Shown here piece after piece: positions 57,730 to 64,000 of a DNA stretch of 64,000 nucleotides. Each line of letters starts with the position of its first letter. The stretch's first letter is position 1. A model generated the notes under the pieces. The model had not been told where the DNA came from and ran no database searches. It saw only the letters and a program-made list of their open reading frames with translations. Both the position numbers and the translations under genes were made by a program. Source of the DNA: Agrostemma githago (taxonomy: Eukaryota; Streptophyta; Magnoliopsida; Caryophyllales; Caryophyllaceae); the NCBI GenBank assembly GCA_958450325.1, contig OY288241.1:47071978-47135977 (forward strand), written 5' to 3'.

Positions 57730-59240
57730 ACACGTCAAGCATGAATATGGCAGAAAAGAATGTTCGAATGTGTCAGCTTTCATTCGAACGATCGCCTTTG
57801 GGATGCTTATGACTCCTTGAGCTGGATAAAAGAAAATAAAATGCTCGAGTGTGTCGATATCCACTTGAGCAATTGCCTTCGGGATGCCTATGACCCCTCG
57901 GACTCAATAAAATAAAATCCCTTTGAGATGCTTATGACCCCTCGGGCTCGAGAATAAAATGCCTTTGGAATGCTTATGACCCCTCGGGCTCGAGAATAAG
58001 ATAAAATGTTCGAGTGTGTCAGTATCCACTCGAACAACTGCCTTCGGGATGCCTATGACCCTTGGACTCAATAAAATGCTTTTGGGATGCTTATGACCCC
58101 TCGGGCTCGAGAATAAAATAAAATGTTCGAGTGTGTCAGTATCCACTCGAACGATTGCCTTCGAGATACCTATGACCCATCGGGCAAAATACGTTTGAGC
58201 GTGTCACTATCCGCTCCAACTTAAATTGTTGTTGCTGTGCCCTCAGGATAACTAAGACCCGTTAGGCTAAATACGTCTGAGCGTGTCGGTGTCCGCTCAG
58301 ACTCAAATTGCTGTTGCTGTTGCCTTCAGGATAACTAAGACCCGTTAGGCTAAATATGTATGAGCGTGTCAGTATCCGCTCAGACTCAAATTGTTGTTGC
58401 TGTTGCCTTCAGGATAACTAAGACCATTAAGCTAAATACGTCTGAGCGTGTCAGTATCCGCTCAGACTTAAATTGCTGTTGCTATTGCCTTCAGGATAAC
58501 TAAGACTCGTTAGGCTAAATATGTCTGAGCGTGTCAGTATCCGCTCAAACTCAAATTGTTGTTGCTGTTGCCTTCAGGATAACTAAGACCCGTTAGGTTA
58601 AATACGTGTAAGCGTGTCAGTATCCGCTCAAACCCAAATTTCTGTTTGTTGTTGCCTTCAGGATAACTAAGACACATTAGGCTAAAAGGTGTTTGAGCAT
58701 GTCAGTATCCGCTCAAACCCAAATTGCTGTTTGCTATTGCCTTCAGGATAACTAAGACCCGTTAGGCTAAAAGGTGTTTGAGCGTGTCAGTATCCGCTCA
58801 AACCCAAATTTCTGTTTGCTGTTGCCTTCAGGATAACTAAGACACGTTAGGCTAAAAGGTGTTTGAGCGTGTCAGTATCCGCTCAAACCCAAATTGCTGT
58901 TTGCTGTTGCCTTCTGGATAACTAAGACCCGTTAGGCTAAAAGGTGTTTGAGCGTGTCAGTATCCGCTCAAATCCAAATTGCTGTTTGCTGTTGCCTTCA
59001 GGATAACTAAGACCCGTTAGGCTAAAAGGTGTCTGAGCGTGTCACTATCCGCTCAAACCCAAATTGCTGTTTGCTGTTGCCTTCAGGATAACTAAGACCC
59101 GTTAGGCTAAAAGGTGTCTGAGCGTGTCAGTATCCGCTCAAACTCAAATTGCTGGGGAGGTATAAGACTCCAAAATGTTCGAACGTTTCAGTATTCGCTT
59201 GAACTTAAATTGTCCTCTGGATAACTAAGATCTGTTGGGC
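57730..59240. repeat. Tandem repeat with conserved hairpin (82-85-bp units plus related units)
   Basis: From about 58190 to 59160 there are ~12 units of 82-85 bp, each with TTGCCTTCAGGATAACTAAG, ACCCGTTAGGCTAAA and GTTTGAGCG-TGTCAGTATC-CGCTCAAAC. The left part (57730-58190) has related but longer units with GATGCCTATGACCCCTCGG and GTTCGAGTG-TGTCAGTATC-CACTCGAAC. The 9-bp arms form a hairpin with a 10-base loop in every unit. In Element 3 this lies shortly before the 3' LTR, like the amplified repeats reported in some Tat elements. Confidence 0.88.
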
Positions 59241-59836
59241 TCGAAGACGTTTGCTGGCATTCATTTATTTTGGTTAAGTTATATTTGCTTTGCGGACTTG
59301 TCTTATTTTGTTTGGATTTGCTTTGCTTTGTTTTGATTAGTTATGCACTTGGATTCGTTCGGAATTTGTTCAGATTGGCTTTGTTTTGTTTGTTTTCGAG
59401 CGTGAGCATTCTTGTTAGTCGTGGTCCCTATGCTTGTTTTATTACTGTTCTTTGTTCCGGGTTAGTTTATAGGCGTTCTCTCCCGGTATTGACTAGTAAT
59501 TATCTTGTCGTTGTTTATTTGCTTGATTTAAGGGTGCGTGTTTTGCGGACATTGGATATTAGGCCTCGTTTGTTCTTGTTTTTAGTCTTGTGCCTGGTTA
59601 GTTAGACGCGCACTCTTCTACGTCCCAATTCTCAGGCGCTTAGGCCCCAGCGGTCCAGAATTTGTACGCGCGACCTGAGGCGCCCGGGTTCTTGTGGGTC
59701 GTGTTTTCTTAAATCAGCGAATATTGGGCGAACAATTCATTCATTCCAAATTTCAAACGCGCGCCCCTCTTTGCCTCAATCTTGCTTCTTTGACCTATTT
59801 AACCGATTTCCGTCTCGATTTTTGCCATACACGAAA
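59241..59836 (+). other. Upstream region of the Element 3 antisense gene
   Basis: TTTG-rich sequence followed by a GC-richer part. A TATA-like CCTATTTAACCG is at about 59797-59808, some 35 bp before the proposed start codon, close for a plant promoter. The frame 59270-59605 is a low-complexity Leu/Val/Phe-rich frame and is not counted as a gene. Confidence 0.4.
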
Positions 59837-60098
59837 ATGTTGACTTCGGGTAAGTGTTCTTTACTGGTCTATTATCGTTTTTTGCTTAATTTGGTTGATT
59901 GTGGGTCGATTTTGTTGAAACCCTAGGAAATCGATTTGGGTATTTTGAATTTGCTAAGTTTCGATGCTTGTGCTTAATCCCATTGTTAAATTAGGGTTGA
60001 ATAGAGCTTGTTAGGGTAGTTATAAGCTTGATAGGAGACTTTGAGGTATGACAATGGCCTCCTATGAAGATAAATTCGAAATGCTAGTGTTTGGGACC

Positions 60099-62248
60099 TG
60101 TAGACACCCAGATTTGAACCCGGTGGCTGCAGGAGTGCCCAACAAACACCCGATGACGATCGGACTGCAGTGCGACGCGTGTTCGCGATGTTTTAGATAG
60201 TTTTTCTATAGAACGGATCAAATAAATTACTCGGAAAAATTAAACTAACATCTTAGCAGCCTTAGTCGTGTCGTTACGGTCGCACATACACTAATTAGAG
60301 TCAATTATAACACCGGGACCCCGAGTTGGTCCCAAAACTTGAACCGAGTCAGCACCGCGCTAAGTCACCACGGCCCACTAAACACCACGGCGCTAGGTCA
60401 ATACCGGGGAAGACTTAATCCCCAAGCTTCGTATTATACACCCACCTCTCGATTTTGGAAAGTATCAAAATCGTATCTCCAAAACTCTGAGCGCCTCACC
60501 TTGCGCGTCTGTGTCTTCCCGCGCCTAAACCCAGGCGCCTGAGTTCTGGTGCGCCTGGGCTCAGGCGCCTATCCGGGTGACGAGAACCGAAAAACGCCTA
60601 TAAATACCCCCCTCCACCCCCTCATTTCGACACACAATTTTCAATTCTGTCTTTCCTCTTCACTCTTAAAGAGTTTCTCGATAAGGGCTCGCACTTCGAC
60701 ACCCGAGACAAATGATCCACTCGATCTTAGTTCAGATAAAGCGACATCGATGCTACTCCTCACCTTCGAGCACTCCACTCGATCCCGAGGTGCCTGTGTT
60801 TGACTAGCCATTTAGTCTAGCAACGGAGTTCAGCCAGATTAGCCGCAGAATCAGCCAGTAGTAGCGGAGCTCTGCCGAAATAGTCACAGGAAGGGCCAAC
60901 AGTAACGGAAATCTGCCGAAATCACCGGGCAAGCTAGGAGGATCCGCCTTTGAAGGCAAGTCGTCACTAGGTTGTCATCTAAACAAAACTTTACATTCTA
61001 ACACCTTTATTATTATGCACTACGATAACACTAAATGTGGACACTAGGTCCACGACACTTACTAAAACACGTAACATCCCAACTTCAACCACAAACACTA
61101 AAATACACTAAATAGACCCGATTAATTCCGAGATCCGTTCTCAACTATCTATGCATTGTGTCTCGTTTAGTGTATACTTCGGTGCAATTCCTCACAATGT
61201 GATTTAATTACACTCGTATTTACAGTTTTTCGTATGATTTATTGCTTTTATGACCTTATAATCGCGTGCTAAATCACTTAACACGGAATTCAAAACGCAA
61301 AACAACTAAAACTGAACGAAGCGATGGTCGGGTTCCGTATTAGTCCGGGTGCTCGCCATGCACGGTTTACGCATCCCTATTAATACCGAACCGCCGCATC
61401 TTAAGCAGAATACCAAGTAAGGTATATCACGAGAACGACTAATATCCGTATTATCACGTTAAAACTGACTTGCTAATACCTATAATATTAGTACTCTCTA
61501 CTCTCCTACGTGCATCTTTTCATGGTCTGCCTGTCACGTGAAATCGCATGCAAAGAATGTAAACACAACTACTTCGACGACAAAACTGACTTGTCCTTAA
61601 ACAACCGACATAGCAAAAGGTATAGGGTGAAAACAATGGATGTTACAGTACTTCCGCCACAACAAAAGAGCAAAGTTATCAGCCCACCGATTGATTAGTA
61701 GAGGCCGATATAGTGCGGGCGGGATTGGGTTTGATGTCTATCGGACGCTGGCTTCCCAATACGTACCCTCACCCCTTACTCAGAATCAACGGTTTCCGGA
61801 TGTCCGAAACCATTGGCAACGAGATTCATTTCGGGCATGGAGTGCTTAAGAGTACAAGTCTTTATCTTTAGGTCCCGTGCCCCTCAACTTTGAGCCGGCT
61901 AAGGATCGACGTTGACTTGAACAGTTTCCGAGTCCCCATAATTGACTCGGTGGCGACTCCACAAATTGGCAACGAATTCAGTTCACTAAAAAGGTCGCCT
62001 TACCAAACATATCGGCCTTTAAACATTTACAACCACGACTCGATCGATTCCAAATGGAAACACGGGTGCCCGCACCCATCTAGTACAAGTCCGGATCGTC
62101 ATCCGATTCGAGGCACGAAACATCGCCCCGTATGCGAGATCGGGCCGGCCCCCAACCGGGAGGGGGCCGCGTGGGTGGCCGCCACCATACATTAAAAAAC
62201 CGGGTCGGTCCCGCGCGGGGCGCCAGGCGGTGCGGACGAACGTCCACA
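60099..62248 (+). mobile_element. Solo LTR of the Element 3 family inside intron 1 of the antisense gene
   Basis: Starts TGTAGACACCCAGATTTG, ends AACGTCCACA, 2150 bp. Flanks GGACC (60094-60098) and AGACC (62249-62253) agree at four of five bases. No primer-binding site or internal sequence follows, so it is a solo LTR. It is oriented opposite to the 3' LTR at 55275-57430. Confidence 0.8.
60599..60606 (+). promoter_or_regulatory. TATA box of the solo LTR
   Basis: GCCTATAAATACCCCCC. It points in the same direction as the antisense gene and could provide an extra promoter in its first intron. Confidence 0.55.
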
Positions 62249-62253
62249 AGACC

Positions 62254-62587
62254 GTTCTCTCGGTTATTCCCGTACTTGTCTTACGTAATCTTGTTTGATT
62301 AGTGTATGAGATGATGTAGGTGACTCCTTTGTGGATTTTTGTGAGTTAGGATGCCTTTTAGGGCACTCCGTGAGGTTTTGTGTGACTTACGACGGACCAA
62401 AATGAGTAGTAACGATGTTGGATTTTTCCGAAACCACTTTCATTGTGATCGGGGTCGAAAATAAGTGTTAGTAGGCCTTTTGAAATCTTGATATCTCTAT
62501 CCGAAATTTTGACCTTATTTTGACCTGTTTAAGCTGTTTTAGCCTGATCTGAGGCATGGATTTTTGTATTTTTGCTTGTTTTTGCAG
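62254..62587 (+). other. Remainder of intron 1 of the Element 3 antisense gene
   Basis: T- and G-rich sequence between the solo LTR and the acceptor TTTTTGCAG at 62579-62587. No open frame of note; composition fits a plant intron. Confidence 0.5.
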
Positions 62588-64000
62588 CTAGAGGTGATAC
62601 CGAGCGTCCCAAGGGAGCTTCTTTGGTTGGTACTAGTGGCAAGGCCGCCGCGACGAGCTCACTGGCTCCCCGCGGGATTCGTAGAAGACGACGAAGTGTT
62701 CCATCGCAGCGTCGTGATCCAGAAGCCACAAATGAGGTCGACTTCGATAGGGTAAGGAAGCGTAGGCTTCTAGAGACGGTTGCTAGGAGGGCTCACGTCC
62801 TGATTCCCGTACCAGAGAACGAGGAGATCGGCTACGAGGACCCTGAGTGGGCCCGGGATTGGGACGGTCACCAGTTGTTGTTTCGTCCCGACTTGCACGT
62901 TTCTCACCGCATTGTTCGCGGTCTGGTGAGTATCTCGACTCATGCTTATTAGTTTTAGGTTTTGACTTTTGGTTTCGGTTGGGTTCGGTCTGTTTTGTTT
63001 ATACTTGTATTGCGTTGGTTTGCAGCCCCCAGGTCCGATGAGGACCTTCTCGAGTTTTACGACATGCCTTGAGATATATTCTCAAAAGTCGACCCCCGTG
63101 GCAAAGGGGATTATCGCGAGGACCGCTCTGGGTCCCGTGGTCGAGCAATGTGTTCGATTGGTGGGTTGCAAGACCAAGTGCAACCTCATGGTGATTAGAG
63201 CGATGGTGGATCGCTTTCACAACACTACCTCGACCTTCCATATGTCCTTTGGGGAGGTCGGGATGACTTTAGAGGACTTCGGGGTTATTACGGGTTTACC
63301 CTGGGGTCCTAAGAGGATTTTTTGGGCTTCCGAGGGCCCTAGGTTAGATAGTGATGAGGTCCGGGTCCTCATCGGGGATTGTTTAGAGCGTGAGGCTTAC
63401 AGTACGCCTCATGCTTTGGTGAGTTCGTACATCACCAACCACTTCGAGAGGGTGGCAGTGTTAGAGGGTCGAGCACCCAACACGCCGGAGAAGGATGCTC
63501 GGTTGTGGTTCTGTTACTTCCTAGGATCGACCCACTTCTCGGATAAGGGCGAGAGGTTTAGTACTAGGATTTTGCCTCTCCTAGCTAATTTAGGTCAGTT
63601 GGGACGTTTTGATTGGGTAATCGCGGCTTTCGCGGAGATGACTCGATGCTTGCAAGTCATGGTGAGGCCGTTACAGGTGGAGTCAACCTTGGCTTTGCCC
63701 ATCGTGGGCCAAGCCTCGTGCTAAAGGTTAGTAATTGCTTCTGCATTCACTTTTCGGGTTTTGTTTAGTTTAGTTTGGTTTTGCTAACGATGTTTTGAGG
63801 TTTTGCAGGCTTGGATTTATTCCTACTTCCCTTGCTAGGCACCTAAAACGGTGCGGGCTCGTCCGACCAGATTCCCGGCGGGGATCGAATGGAGGCTGGC
63901 TCAGCCTAAGAGTATGACCAGCCACTACCCATTGGAGAACGTGTTGGTTAACCAGCTACGCCTTGAGGACGTAAGTTTTCTCTTTATAGCTTGTTTTATT

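Larger units (their letters stand above)
59837..63970 (+). pseudogene. Multi-exon plant-mobile-domain gene, antisense to Element 3, broken
   Basis: Proposed exons: 59837-59849 (ATG TTG ACT TCG G), 62588-62925, 63026-63726, 63809-63970 and onward. Splice sites: donor GTAAGT at 59850, acceptor TTTTTGCAG before 62588; intron 62926-63025 (GTGAGT ... TTTGCAG); intron 63727-63808 (GTTAGT ... TTTTGCAG); donor GTAAGT at 63971. The first three exons join in phase. Exon 2 encodes a basic N-terminus (IRRRRRSVPSQRR) and RPDLHVSHRIVRG; exon 3 the plant mobile domain core STFHMSFGEVGMTLEDFGVI followed by TGLPWG. A TAA at 63722-63724 ends the frame; the best continuation in exon 4 (AWIYSYFP, then a TAG, then RPTRFPAGIEWRLAQPKS) needs another phase, so the gene is broken. 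Plant-mobile-domain proteins occur in transposons and as MAIN-like host proteins; role here unknown. Confidence 0.65.
55275..64000 (-). mobile_element. Element 3: left (3') part of a Tat-type retrotransposon on the minus strand
   Basis: Read on the minus strand, the window shows the end of the element: an antisense gene region, a tandem-repeat block, a pre-PPT block, purine tract AAGTGGGGGCTTC and a 3' LTR that starts TGTAGACACC (57430) and ends TCCACA (55275). The same arrangement as Element 1, though the LTR sequence is a different family. The gag-pol and 5' LTR would lie beyond 64000. A same-family solo LTR (60099-62248) is inserted in it in the opposite orientation. Confidence 0.72.

Noticed and set aside
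57547..58146. Minus-strand frames with internal repeats in the tandem array
   Set aside because: They follow the repeat unit length only by chance; other units carry stops and indels.
59270..59605. 111-codon hydrophobic frame upstream of the Element 3 antisense gene
   Set aside because: Made of TTTG/CTTG-rich low-complexity sequence, with no signal of a conserved protein.
1..64000. CRISPR arrays, bacterial operons, tRNA or rRNA genes
   Set aside because: Tandem repeats here have no unique spacers, coding layout and splice signals are plant-type, and no cloverleaf or rRNA sequence was recognised.

Overview
This is a stretch of plant nuclear DNA, almost certainly from a flowering plant and probably a eudicot; it cannot be placed more precisely from sequence alone. 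No ordinary host gene is recognisable. The 64 kb is built almost entirely of nested transposable elements: Ty3/gypsy elements of the Tat type, one Ty1/copia element, solo LTRs of a family starting TGTAACACCC, Helitrons carrying tandem repeats, and many MITEs (Stowaway, Tourist-like, hAT-like, MULE-like). The evidence is structural: LTR pairs starting TG, target-site duplications (TSDs), primer-binding sites (PBS) complementary to tRNA-Arg or initiator tRNA-Met, polypurine tracts (PPT), and recognisable gag, protease, reverse transcriptase, RNase H and integrase domains.

Layout. 361-15419: Element 1, a complete 15 kb Tat-type element with 2.4-2.5 kb LTRs, CCATT TSD, one uninterrupted 2115-residue gag-pol frame, and on the opposite strand a two-exon gene with a plant-mobile-domain-like core, broken by one stop codon. 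15425-16885: decayed copia gag remnant. 16886-20968: Helitron on the minus strand, filled with a diverged ~125-bp tandem repeat. 20969-25153: MITEs and a duplicated 0.53 kb segment. 25154-40607: a small TIR element split by Element 2 (25345-40055), a gag-pol-less relative of Element 1, itself split by a solo LTR (27606-35021) that is split by a second solo LTR of the same family (31253-34736). 40616-45485: hAT-like and other TIR elements and MITEs. 45486-49150: second Helitron, more tandem repeat, and a 0.68 kb inverted repeat. 50243-54823: copia element with nearly identical LTRs but a broken coding region. 55275-64000: left end of Element 3, a Tat-type element on the minus strand that runs out of the window. 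It shows its 3' LTR, a tandem-repeat block, and a plus-strand (antisense to the element) multi-exon plant-mobile-domain gene whose first intron contains a solo LTR of the same family.

How the parts relate. Elements 1, 2 and 3 share a tRNA-Arg PBS (seen directly in 1 and 2), a purine tract ending GGGGGCTC or GGGGGCTTC, a conserved block before that tract, and a conserved block in the LTR downstream part. Element 1 encodes everything needed for copying; Element 2 encodes nothing and keeps only cis signals, so it looks like a non-autonomous partner. Both Element 1 and Element 3 carry an intron-containing gene on the strand opposite to the element's own transcript, an arrangement that would let introns survive retrotransposition. 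The most interesting signals are these antisense spliced genes, the hairpin with compensating substitutions in the Element 3 tandem repeat, and the four-level nest around 25-40 kb.
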